A DNA stretch of 15,497 nucleotides from JBOHRE01 sp050732635 (GTDB lineage Bacteria > Gemmatimonadota > Gemmatimonadetes > Longimicrobiales > RSA9), in contig JBOHRE010000079.1 of NCBI GenBank assembly GCA_050732635.1, positions 1 to 15,497 of the forward strand. Direction: 5' to 3'. A program made the translations under genes and the position numbers. The notes under the pieces were generated by a model. That model was not told where the DNA came from. It worked only from the letters and a program-made list of their open reading frames with translations, and made no database searches. Position 1 is the first letter of the stretch. Each line of letters begins with the position of its first letter. Below, one piece after another: positions 8,505-14,731 of this stretch.

Positions 8505-10796
8505 ATGCTGCTCGTGGCACGACGGCCCCGGTCCCCGTGTCCTGCGCGAGCCATCGCGCTGGTCGCCGCCTTCGGCCTGAATGCGGCCAATGCCTCCGCG
8601 CAGCAGTCGGCTGATGCCTACATGGACGCCACTGCGCGGGTGCTCGTCGAGCGGGCGCGCGCGCGTCGCGCCGAGCGCGACGACGCAATCACCGGGTATC
8701 GCACGATCGCGCGTGAGCACATCAGCGTCGGCTTGCGCGCGCTGCGTCGCGACCGGCTGCTGTTCCGCCGCGAGACCGCGAGTCGCATCGAGTGGCGGCA
8801 GGATGACGTGATCGACATCGAGGTCCTCGGTGCGCGGCAGGCGGTGCCGATCGCGCTGCGGGGTGTCCAGGTGCCCGACGACCTGGATGCCGGTTTCGGC
8901 CACCTTGCGTTCGATCCGGCTGAGCCGCGCCTGCTGGTGGGTCTGGATGAGGGCGGCAGCTTCGCCCGGCACCCTTTCGCCGAGGAGAGCGAGGCCGATT
9001 ACCGCTTCGAGTCTGGTGACACGGTTGTCATCCGGCTGCCGAGCGGCCGCGCCCTGCAACTGATCGAGCTGATCGTCCACCCGCGCCGCGCGGATTTCGA
9101 ATACGTGATCGGCTCCTTCTGGCTCGATGCGGACAGCTACGATGTCGTGCGTGCGACGTACCGGCCTGCGCGCGTTTTCGATGCCGAACGTGATCTCCCC
9201 CGGATCGACTCGACCGAGGTTCACGAGCTCGACGGGGTGCCAGGAATCCTGAAGCCGCTGCGCGCCGAAATCCGCTACATCACGCTCGAGTACGGACTGT
9301 GGGAGCTGCAGTGGTGGCTGCCGCGCACGCTGGCCATCGAAGCGGTCGCAAGCGCCGGCTCACTGCTTCGAACACCGGTCGTCTACGAGCGGACGTACGG
9401 CGACTACGAGGTCATGGCCGGCAGGCCGGGAGACAGCATCGCCGCCGAGCTCGAGGCGCGGGCGGCCGCGGCTGAGCTCGCGGCTGAAGTCGCCCTGGCC
9501 GCGCGGGACATTGCTGCGGACACGACGCGTCTCAGGATCGAGCGGGATTTCGCCGATCTGCTCGCCGAGGATTGGAAGGACTCGCGCTGCCGCGCGCGGC
9601 CGGGAGTGCGTGCCACGCGCGAAGCCGGCGTCTGCCGCTACTTCCGGGTCACCGTCGCTGTGGATACGGCGACGCTGCTGGCCGGCGATTGGCTACCAGG
9701 CTCCATCTTCCGCGAGAGCGACCGTCTCATGTCGGACTCCGAGCTCGAGGATCTGGCCGAGCAGCTCGGCGGGCTGCCCGCTCCGCAGTGGCAGCCCGAG
9801 CGCGCCGTCGTGCGTTACGCCTGGCAGGAGCCGGATCTGCTGCGTTACAACCGCGTGGAGGGACTCTCCGCCGGAGCACGCGTCCGCTGGGATCTGGGCC
9901 CTGCACGGGTGGACGCCACGGCTCGCCTCGGTATCGCCGATCTCGAGCCGAATGCGAACCTCGGCATCGAGCGGGATACGCGATTCGGCCCGCTCCGTTT
10001 CGCCAGCTATCGCGGCCTGACCGTGGCTCAGGACGAGCTCGACGCGCTCGGCCTCGGAAATTCGCTTTCCGCGCTCCTCTTCGGCAATGATGAGGGTGAT
10101 TACTACCGCGCCACCGGCGTGGAGCTGGTCGGCTTGCCGCGGCCGATGTTGGGCGAACGCTTTCAGTGGCGCCTGTTCGCTGAGCACCACACGCCGGTGC
10201 GGGCCCACACCGACTTCAGCCTGCGGCATGCGCTCGACTCCAGCCGCGGCTTTCGGCCGAACCTCCTTGCCGTGCGCGCGGACCAGGTCGGTATCGCCGC
10301 CCGACTTCGGGTCGATCGCGGCCTCGATGCCACCGGCTGGCGCGGCGGCGTGATCGGCAGGCTGGAGGCGGCAACGGGCAGTTACGCCTACGCGCGTCCC
10401 GCGGTGGGAGTGTTCGCCGGACTGCCGCTGCCGTTCGGCGTCCTCGCGGCGCTCGAGGCCGAGGCTGGCTCCTCGACCGGCCGGCTGCCGCCGCAGCGAC
10501 TCTGGTTCCTCGGCGGTCCGGCCACTCTCCGCGGCTACGGCGGCAGTGCAGCCAGCGGCACCGCCTTCTGGCGCGCCCGCGCCGAGCTGGCCAACGCGTT
10601 TCCGGCCGCGCGTCTGGCACTCTTCACCGATCTCGGCTGGGCCGGCGAGCGGGCCGGCTTCCTTCGTGGCAGCGCGCTGAATGCCGTCGGCATCGGCGCA
10701 TCGGTGTTGGATGGCGTCCTCCGCTTCGACCTGGCACGGGCGCTCGATCCGCCCCGCGGCTGGCGCGCTTCCCTGTATCTGGACGCGATTCTCTAG
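8505..10796 (+). CDS. Outer-membrane protein with Omp85/BamA-like C-terminal beta-barrel and novel-looking N-terminal region
   Basis: A 763-aa protein. ATG 8505 is chosen because a good signal peptide follows (basic residues 1-15, hydrophobic 16-28, cleavage at NASA-QQ after residue 32); in-frame ATGs at 8409 and 8430 add a non-signal leader. Residues 35-300 are beta-rich with no recognisable POTRA repeats. Segments such as YVIGSFWLDADSYDVVRATY (200-219) and the aromatic WELQWWLP (266-273) recall LolA-like or DUF5686-like envelope proteins, a weak resemblance. Residues 311-357 form an Ala/Glu-rich helix. From about 445 (LRYNRVEGLSAG) to the end alternating strands suggest a barrel. It includes FLGGPATLRGYGG (668-680), the RGY motif of Omp85 proteins, and ends in an aromatic/hydrophobic strand (WRASLYLDAIL) like a beta-signal. 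Function unknown; translocation or assembly of envelope proteins or lipids is inferred. It is divergent from the nuclease-fold gene. Confidence 0.7.
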   Translation: MLLVARRPRSPCPARAIALVAAFGLNAANASAQQSADAYMDATARVLVERARARRAERDDAITGYRTIAREHISVGLRALRRDRLLFRRETASRIEWRQDDVIDIEVLGARQAVPIALRGVQVPDDLDAGFGHLAFDPAEPRLLVGLDEGGSFARHPFAEESEADYRFESGDTVVIRLPSGRALQLIELIVHPRRADFEYVIGSFWLDADSYDVVRATYRPARVFDAERDLPRIDSTEVHELDGVPGILKPLRAEIRYITLEYGLWELQWWLPRTLAIEAVASAGSLLRTPVVYERTYGDYEVMAGRPGDSIAAELEARAAAAELAAEVALAARDIAADTTRLRIERDFADLLAEDWKDSRCRARPGVRATREAGVCRYFRVTVAVDTATLLAGDWLPGSIFRESDRLMSDSELEDLAEQLGGLPAPQWQPERAVVRYAWQEPDLLRYNRVEGLSAGARVRWDLGPARVDATARLGIADLEPNANLGIERDTRFGPLRFASYRGLTVAQDELDALGLGNSLSALLFGNDEGDYYRATGVELVGLPRPMLGERFQWRLFAEHHTPVRAHTDFSLRHALDSSRGFRPNLLAVRADQVGIAARLRVDRGLDATGWRGGVIGRLEAATGSYAYARPAVGVFAGLPLPFGVLAALEAEAGSSTGRLPPQRLWFLGGPATLRGYGGSAASGTAFWRARAELANAFPAARLALFTDLGWAGERAGFLRGSALNAVGIGASVLDGVLRFDLARALDPPRGWRASLYLDAIL

Positions 10797-10800
10797 GTGT

Positions 10801-10821
10801 GGGGCGGGGCGGGCGCGGGGG
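10801..10821 (+). other. Potential G-quadruplex motif between convergent genes
   Basis: Four guanine runs of 4, 4, 3 and 5 bases are separated by loops of 1, 1 and 3 bases on the + strand, directly after the barrel-gene stop (TAG 10794-10796). This meets the usual G3+ N1-7 four-run rule. In the barrel-gene transcript it would lie in the 3' untranslated region. No T-tract hairpin terminator is visible in the 72-base gap 10797-10868, so a G-rich structure may affect transcript ends there; this is a guess. Confidence 0.45.
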
Positions 10822-10868
10822 CGAGGGAGCCTCCAGCCGGAGAGAGACCGCTAGGGCGGACCGCAGCG

Positions 10869-11423
10869 TTACAGCCGCGGCGGCGTCACCCCTACCTGGT
10901 CCTGATACTTGCCCTTGCGCATCGCGTAGGTGATTTCCGGCGTCTCGTCACCCTGAAAGAACAACAGCTGCGCCAGGCCCTCATTCGAATAGATCTTGGC
11001 CGGCAGCGGCGTCGTGTTCGAGATCTCCAGCGTCAGATTGCCTCGCCACTCCGGCTCCAGCGGCGTCACGTTGACGATGATGCCGCACCGCGCGTACGTC
11101 GATTTGCCGACACACACGACCAGCACATCCTTCGGCACGCGGAAGTACTCCAGGGTGCGCGCCAGCGCGAAGGACCGCGGCGGGATGATGCAGTGGTCCG
11201 CTTTGATATCGACGAATGATCGGGGATCGAACGCCTTCGGGTCCACGATCACACTGTAGACGTCGGTGAACACCTTGTACTCATCCGCCACCCGCACGTC
11301 GTATCCGTACGACGAGACACCGTAGCTGATCACCGAATCCCGCACCTGACCCGCCTCGAACGGTTCGATCATGCCTTGCTCCTCGGCCATGCGCCGGATC
11401 CAGCGGTCGGCCTTGATCGCCAT
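10869..11423 (-). CDS. dcd: dCTP deaminase
   Basis: A 184-aa protein read from ATG at 11423 to TAA at 10871-10869. It converts dCTP to dUTP (in some members further to dUMP) to supply dTTP synthesis, as a homotrimer of the dUTPase fold. Visible landmarks: SYGVSSYGYDVRV (33-45), the catalytic GKSTYARCG (106-114) with S108 and R112, the PLEPEWRGNLTLEISN region (121-136) whose E133 matches the general base of E. coli Dcd (E138), EGLAQLLFF in the core, and KYQDQVGVTPPRL at the C-terminus. Length fits the family (about 175-195 aa). The open frame continues upstream to 11576, but the extra 51 residues are Arg-rich with no family match, so MAIKADRWIRRM is the start. Mono- versus bifunctional activity cannot be decided by eye. 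It is convergent with the barrel gene and divergent from the nuo operon. Confidence 0.92.
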   Translation of the reverse strand: MAIKADRWIRRMAEEQGMIEPFEAGQVRDSVISYGVSSYGYDVRVADEYKVFTDVYSVIVDPKAFDPRSFVDIKADHCIIPPRSFALARTLEYFRVPKDVLVVCVGKSTYARCGIIVNVTPLEPEWRGNLTLEISNTTPLPAKIYSNEGLAQLLFFQGDETPEITYAMRKGKYQDQVGVTPPRL

Positions 11424-11488
11424 CGAGAAATGCGCCCTCGGCTTCGCGGTGAACGGGCTGACCCGGAGACCCTCCCAGCGCCCCAAGC

Positions 11489-11508
11489 ACGACCTGTGCA
11501 ACGGTCGT
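11489..11508. repeat. Inverted repeat in the dcd leader
   Basis: ACGACC at 11489-11494 and GGTCGT at 11503-11508 are exact reverse complements around an 8-base loop. They lie between the possible dcd promoter and the dcd start and could form a small hairpin in the leader RNA or an operator-like site. In GC-rich DNA a six-base pair this close can occur by chance. Confidence 0.3.
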
Positions 11509-11521
11509 CTTCGGCCGCGCG

Positions 11522-11551
11522 AATGTAGGCCGCGCGCGCGCGGAACGGCAA
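11522..11551 (-). promoter_or_regulatory. Possible dcd promoter
   Basis: On the - strand TTGCCG (11551-11546) and TACATT (11527-11522) are separated by 18 bases. Matches to TTGACA/TATAAT are 3 of 6 and 4 of 6. The spacer is almost pure alternating CG (six CG steps at 11531-11542 on the + strand). A start near 11515 would give a leader of about 90 bases before the dcd ATG. The match is modest and the call is tentative. Confidence 0.3.
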
Positions 11552-11564
11552 GCGCCACCGTCGC

Positions 11565-11593
11565 TTGACACCCCATCAGGGGCCGCCTAGCTT
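11565..11593 (+). promoter_or_regulatory. Sigma-70-type promoter of the nuo operon
   Basis: A perfect -35 box TTGACA (11565-11570) is followed after exactly 17 bases by TAGCTT (11588-11593), a TAnnnT -10 box. Transcription would begin near 11600, giving a leader of about 40 bases before nuoA. It lies in the 216-base non-coding gap 11424-11639 between divergent dcd and nuoA, where a nuo promoter is required. This is the best promoter in the window. Confidence 0.7.
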
Positions 11594-11608
11594 GGCCGCG
11601 GGGTGCAC

Positions 11609-11622
11609 GTGAAGAATTTCAC
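11609..11622. repeat. Inverted repeat GTGAA-N4-TTCAC in the nuo leader
   Basis: GTGAAGAATTTCAC is a five-base perfect inverted repeat around a four-base centre. It lies about 10 bases after the predicted transcription start and directly before the nuoA ribosome binding site. It could be an operator for a dimeric repressor or a short RNA hairpin adjoining the Shine-Dalgarno. The regulator, if any, is unknown. Confidence 0.4.
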
Positions 11623-11628
11623 AAGGAG
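11623..11628 (+). promoter_or_regulatory. Ribosome binding site of nuoA
   Basis: AAGGAG lies 11 bases before ATG 11640. It is a strong Shine-Dalgarno at a slightly long distance and supports that start. Most other genes in the window outside the nuo operon have no clear Shine-Dalgarno. Confidence 0.7.
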
Positions 11629-11639
11629 CCCGACGCCGC

Positions 11640-11996
11640 ATGCTGCGTGCCTACGCCCCGATCCTGATCCTGCTCGGCATCTCGCTGCTGAATGCGCTGG
11701 GGATGGTGGTGGCGTCGCACCTGATCAGCCCGTATCGGCCGACGCCGGCGAAGGATCAGCCGTACGAATCGGGCATGATCCCGCTGGGCAGCACGCGCGA
11801 GCGGTTCTCGGTGAAGTTCTATCTGGTGGCGCTGGTGTTCATCGTCTTCGACATGGAAGCGGTGTTCCTGATTCCATGGGCGGTGGCGATTCGGGAGCTC
11901 GGCTGGTCGGGCTTCGTGGGCGCGACGATCTTCATCGTGGTGCTGACGGTGGGACTGATTTACGACTGGAAGAAAGGAGCGCTCCAATGGGATTAG
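11640..11996 (+). CDS. nuoA: NADH-quinone oxidoreductase subunit A
   Basis: A 118-aa membrane subunit of complex I (ND3 homologue) near the quinone-site/membrane junction. Three hydrophobic helices are at about 6-28, 60-82 and 90-110. The loop after helix 1 contains YESGMIPLG (42-50), where mitochondrial ND3 has the YECG motif, so Ser replaces the redox-switch Cys as in most bacteria. Helix 2 carries the conserved acidic pair in VFDMEAVFLIPW (D71, E73). The length is typical. The start ATG 11640 follows AAGGAG. The end overlaps nuoB by 10 bases. It is the first gene of the nuo operon. Confidence 0.95.
   Translation: MLRAYAPILILLGISLLNALGMVVASHLISPYRPTPAKDQPYESGMIPLGSTRERFSVKFYLVALVFIVFDMEAVFLIPWAVAIRELGWSGFVGATIFIVVLTVGLIYDWKKGALQWD
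11973..11979 (+). promoter_or_regulatory. Ribosome binding site of nuoB, inside nuoA
   Basis: AAAGGAG ends 7 bases before ATG 11987. It fixes the nuoB start within the last codons of nuoA, although the nuoB frame is open for a further 128 codons upstream, to 11603. Confidence 0.75.
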
Positions 11997-12658
11997 AGGG
12001 GCGCCGCGATCTCGAGGTGCTGGCGCAGCATGAGAAGGACGGGTCGCCGTCGTTTCTCACGTCGCGTTTGGATTATCTGGTGAACTGGGCACGGCGTGGT
12101 TCGTTGTGGCCGATGCCGTTCGGTACGGCGTGCTGCGCCATCGAGATGATGGCGGCGGCGGCGACGACGTTCGACCTGGCGCGATTCGGGATGGAGCGGA
12201 TGTCGTTTTCGCCCCGGCAGGCGGATGTCCTGATCTGTGCCGGTCGGGTGCCGTACAAGATGGCGCCTGTGCTGCGGAAGATCTGGGATCAGATGCCGCA
12301 GCCGAAGTGGTCGATCTCGATGGGCGCGTGCGCCTCGAGCGGCGGCGTTTTCGACGTGTACTCGATGGTACAGGGGATCGACACGGTAATCCCCGTCGAC
12401 GTCTACGTGCCAGGTTGTCCGCCACGGCCGGAAGGGTTGATCTACGGCATCCTGCTGCTGCACGAGAAGATCAAGGGTGAGCAGCTGTCGAATCGCGCGC
12501 TGCGTGCGGAAGACCCGTCGAAGACGGGGCAGCCCAACATGGACGCCGAGTCGATCGACGCGCTCGCGGGCCCGTTCGGCAACTCGACGGCGCAGAACCG
12601 GGTGAGCGGCCTGGTCCCGACCGGCGCGGCGCTGCGGCCCGCGGATCGCCGGCCGTAG
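11987..12658 (+). CDS. nuoB: NADH-quinone oxidoreductase subunit B
   Basis: A 223-aa peripheral-arm subunit that carries the last iron-sulfur cluster, N2, which reduces quinone. Tetranuclear cluster ligands are the tandem C49-C50 in GTACCAIEMM, C115 in MGACASSGGVF and C144 in YVPGCPPRPEG. The segments SRLDYLVNWARRGSLWPM and RQADVLICAGRVPYKMAP are typical. The core ends near residue 167 (LLLHEKIKGEQ), after which there are about 55 residues of polar, Pro/Ala/Gly-rich tail not found in the shortest family members. ATG 11987 overlaps nuoA by 10 bases and has a strong Shine-Dalgarno. A longer open frame from 11603 exists but would lie in the leader and nuoA, and is rejected. Confidence 0.95.
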   Translation: MGLEGRRDLEVLAQHEKDGSPSFLTSRLDYLVNWARRGSLWPMPFGTACCAIEMMAAAATTFDLARFGMERMSFSPRQADVLICAGRVPYKMAPVLRKIWDQMPQPKWSISMGACASSGGVFDVYSMVQGIDTVIPVDVYVPGCPPRPEGLIYGILLLHEKIKGEQLSNRALRAEDPSKTGQPNMDAESIDALAGPFGNSTAQNRVSGLVPTGAALRPADRRP

Positions 12659-12669
12659 CGTTCTGCGAG

Positions 12670-13464
12670 ATGGCGGAGCGCTTCGAGGATTCCCTGCGAC
12701 ATCTGGCGACGGGGCCGACCGACCGCGATCCGCAGACGGCGGGCGGTGGCGAGCGGATCGGCTTCGATGCGCATCCTGCGGCGGCCGCACTGCGCGAGCG
12801 TTTCGGCGAGGCGGTGCTGCGCCATGAGCTGCACGCGGGCGATGAGCACGTCGTGTTCATCGCGCCGGATCGTGCAGGCGAGATCCTGGGCTGGCTCCGC
12901 GACACTCAGGAATTCGACCTTCTGAAGGACCTGACTGCAGTGGATTTCGGCGGTGGCCGGCCACTGCAGGTCATCTACGAGTTGTGGTCGATCGCGCGGC
13001 GGACGCAGCTACGAATCAAGGCCGAGCTGCCACTGGATCGGTTGGAGATCGATAGCGTAGTCCCGATCTGGCAGACCGCGAACTGGCTGGAGCGGGAAGC
13101 CTACGACATGTTCGGCATTCGGTTTCGTGGGCATCCCGATCTGCGCCGCATCCTGATGCCCGAGCATTACGCCGAAGGCTTTCCGCTACGCAAGGACTTT
13201 CCACTCCGGGGCCGGTTCAGCCGCGCCGAGCAGACGCGCTTGGCGCTCTCCGAGGACGTGGCGGATCACTACATTCCCTCCGAGCTCGAATTCCTCACCC
13301 GCGAGGGCGAGCAGGTCGAAGGTGCGCCGCCGCTCGTGCCGGGCGCGCGGCGGCAGGCCGAACCGACGGGTGGTGCGACCGGCGAGCGCACCGACGGCGC
13401 GACGCAACCGTTCCCGACACCGACCAGCCAGGTCGACGACACGGAGGCCGGGCGCCGTGAATAG
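12670..13464 (+). CDS. nuoC: NADH-quinone oxidoreductase subunit C
   Basis: A 264-aa peripheral-arm subunit (30-kDa subunit homologue) with no cofactor of its own. The family signature is WLEREAYDMFGIRFRGHPDL at residues 139-158, followed by RRILMP and FPLRKDFPLRG. The N-terminal 30 residues are polar and not conserved-looking. The last 55 or so residues (from about LTREGEQ) are a Gly/Thr/Pro-rich low-complexity tail. It is a separate gene from nuoD, unlike the fused NuoCD of E. coli. ATG 12670 is 11 bases after nuoB; only a weak purine stretch precedes it. The stop overlaps the nuoD start region by 8 bases. Confidence 0.93.
   Translation: MAERFEDSLRHLATGPTDRDPQTAGGGERIGFDAHPAAAALRERFGEAVLRHELHAGDEHVVFIAPDRAGEILGWLRDTQEFDLLKDLTAVDFGGGRPLQVIYELWSIARRTQLRIKAELPLDRLEIDSVVPIWQTANWLEREAYDMFGIRFRGHPDLRRILMPEHYAEGFPLRKDFPLRGRFSRAEQTRLALSEDVADHYIPSELEFLTREGEQVEGAPPLVPGARRQAEPTGGATGERTDGATQPFPTPTSQVDDTEAGRRE
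13443..13447 (+). promoter_or_regulatory. Ribosome binding site that decides the GTG start of nuoD
   Basis: GGAGG lies 9 bases before GTG 13457. Other candidate starts (GTG 13472, ATG 13578) lack such a site, so 13457 is preferred although it overlaps nuoC by 8 bases. Confidence 0.6.
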
Positions 13465-14731
13465 CCGGACCGTGGAGTATCTCGTGAGCCGCAGCCCCGA
13501 GCTCGGCGAGCATGGACAGCCGGCGGTCGCGCCCGTGCTGCCAGCCGGCGTTGAGCCCGGGCTCGAGTCCAGCCACATGCTCATCAACCTCGGGCCGCAG
13601 CACCCGGCCACGCACGGCGTTCTGCGGCTGGTGCTCGAGCTCGACGGTGAGACGGTCATTCGCTGCATCCCTCACATTGGCTATCTGCACTCGAGCTTCG
13701 AAAAGCTGGGCGAGTACCGTACCTGGAATCAGGTTATTACGCTGACCGACCGAATGGACTACCTGGCGCCACTGATCTACAACGTCGCCTACGCTGCCGC
13801 GGTCGAGAAGCTGATGGGCATCGAGATCACCGAGCGCTGCAAGGTCGTCCGCGTGATCTGCATGGAGCTGGACCGCATTTTCAGCCATCTGCTATGGCTG
13901 GGCACGACCGCGATCGACATCGGCGCCTTCACTGTCTTCCTCTGGACCTTCCAGGAGCGGGAGCGGATCTACCAGCTGCACGAGAAGCTGACGGGCGCGC
14001 GTATCACGACGTCGGCGACCCGGATTGGCGGCATGATGGCCGATCTTCCGGGCGGCTGGATCGACGAGCTGCAGCGCTTCGTGAACACAGTGCCGCGTAC
14101 CATCGATGAGGTCGAGACGCTGCTCACCAACAACAACCTCTGGATCGGCCGAAACAAGGACATCGGCATCTTCAGTGCGGAAGACGCGATCAACTATGGC
14201 CTGACGGGACCGAACCTGCGCGCCTCCGGCGTCGATTACGATGTGCGCAAGGATCGACCGTACTACGACTACGAGACCTACGACTTCGACGTGGTCGTCG
14301 CCGATACGGGCGACTGCTATGACCGCTATCTGGTCCGCATTGAGGAGATGCGTCAGAGCCTGCGTATCCTGCAGCAGGCGATCGACCGGCTACCGGCCGG
14401 CCCGATCAACGTGGATGACCCGCGCGTGATTCTGCCGTCGAAAACCGCGGCAATGACCGACATGGCGTCAATGATCCACCATTTCAAGGTCGTCATGGAG
14501 GGCATCAACGCCGCGCCCGGCGAGAGCTGGTTCGGCGTGGAGAGCTCGAAGGGCGAGCTGGGCATGTACGTGGTCAGCGACGGCGGCTCGAAGCCGGTGC
14601 GCTGGCGCGTTCGCGGGCCCAGCTTCGTCAATCTGTCGGCCTTGCCCAAGATGGTCGAAGGCCACCTGCTGTCCGACGTGATCACGGTCAATGCGAGCCT
14701 CGATATCGTGCTCGGGGAGATCGATCGGTGA
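13457..14731 (+). CDS. nuoD: NADH-quinone oxidoreductase subunit D
   Basis: A 424-aa subunit (49-kDa homologue) that forms, with NuoB, the quinone-binding cavity. Key segments: NLGPQHPATHGVLRL (44-58), whose H49 and H53 match the quinone-site loop histidines of the family; HIGYLHSSFEKLGEYRTW (73-90); LTDRMDYLAP (96-105) with the conserved Tyr102; and, at the C-terminus, LSDVITVNASLDIVLGEIDR, the standard ending. About 38 residues precede the conserved start, so the true start could be later (ATG 13578 gives MLINLGPQ), but the GGAGG site favours GTG 13457. The stop overlaps the nuoE GTG by 4 bases. Confidence 0.95.
   Translation: MNSRTVEYLVSRSPELGEHGQPAVAPVLPAGVEPGLESSHMLINLGPQHPATHGVLRLVLELDGETVIRCIPHIGYLHSSFEKLGEYRTWNQVITLTDRMDYLAPLIYNVAYAAAVEKLMGIEITERCKVVRVICMELDRIFSHLLWLGTTAIDIGAFTVFLWTFQERERIYQLHEKLTGARITTSATRIGGMMADLPGGWIDELQRFVNTVPRTIDEVETLLTNNNLWIGRNKDIGIFSAEDAINYGLTGPNLRASGVDYDVRKDRPYYDYETYDFDVVVADTGDCYDRYLVRIEEMRQSLRILQQAIDRLPAGPINVDDPRVILPSKTAAMTDMASMIHHFKVVMEGINAAPGESWFGVESSKGELGMYVVSDGGSKPVRWRVRGPSFVNLSALPKMVEGHLLSDVITVNASLDIVLGEIDR
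14714..14719 (+). promoter_or_regulatory. Ribosome binding site for the GTG start of nuoE
   Basis: GGGGAG lies 8 bases before GTG 14728, within the last codons of nuoD, and supports a start that overlaps the nuoD stop (GTGA) over a downstream in-frame GTG at 14881. Confidence 0.55.

Noticed and set aside
8389..8688. 100-residue N-terminal extension of the - strand EEP gene
   Set aside because: It would overlap the barrel gene, is Arg-rich, and would bury the clear signal peptide that starts at 8388.
10797..11219. 140-codon + strand frame after the barrel gene
   Set aside because: It lies opposite the well-supported dcd gene and its product looks like a reverse-frame shadow.
11603..11986. 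N-terminal extension of nuoB into the leader and nuoA
   Set aside because: NuoB family proteins begin close to ATG 11987, which has AAAGGAG 7 bases upstream. The extension is read through nuoA in another frame.
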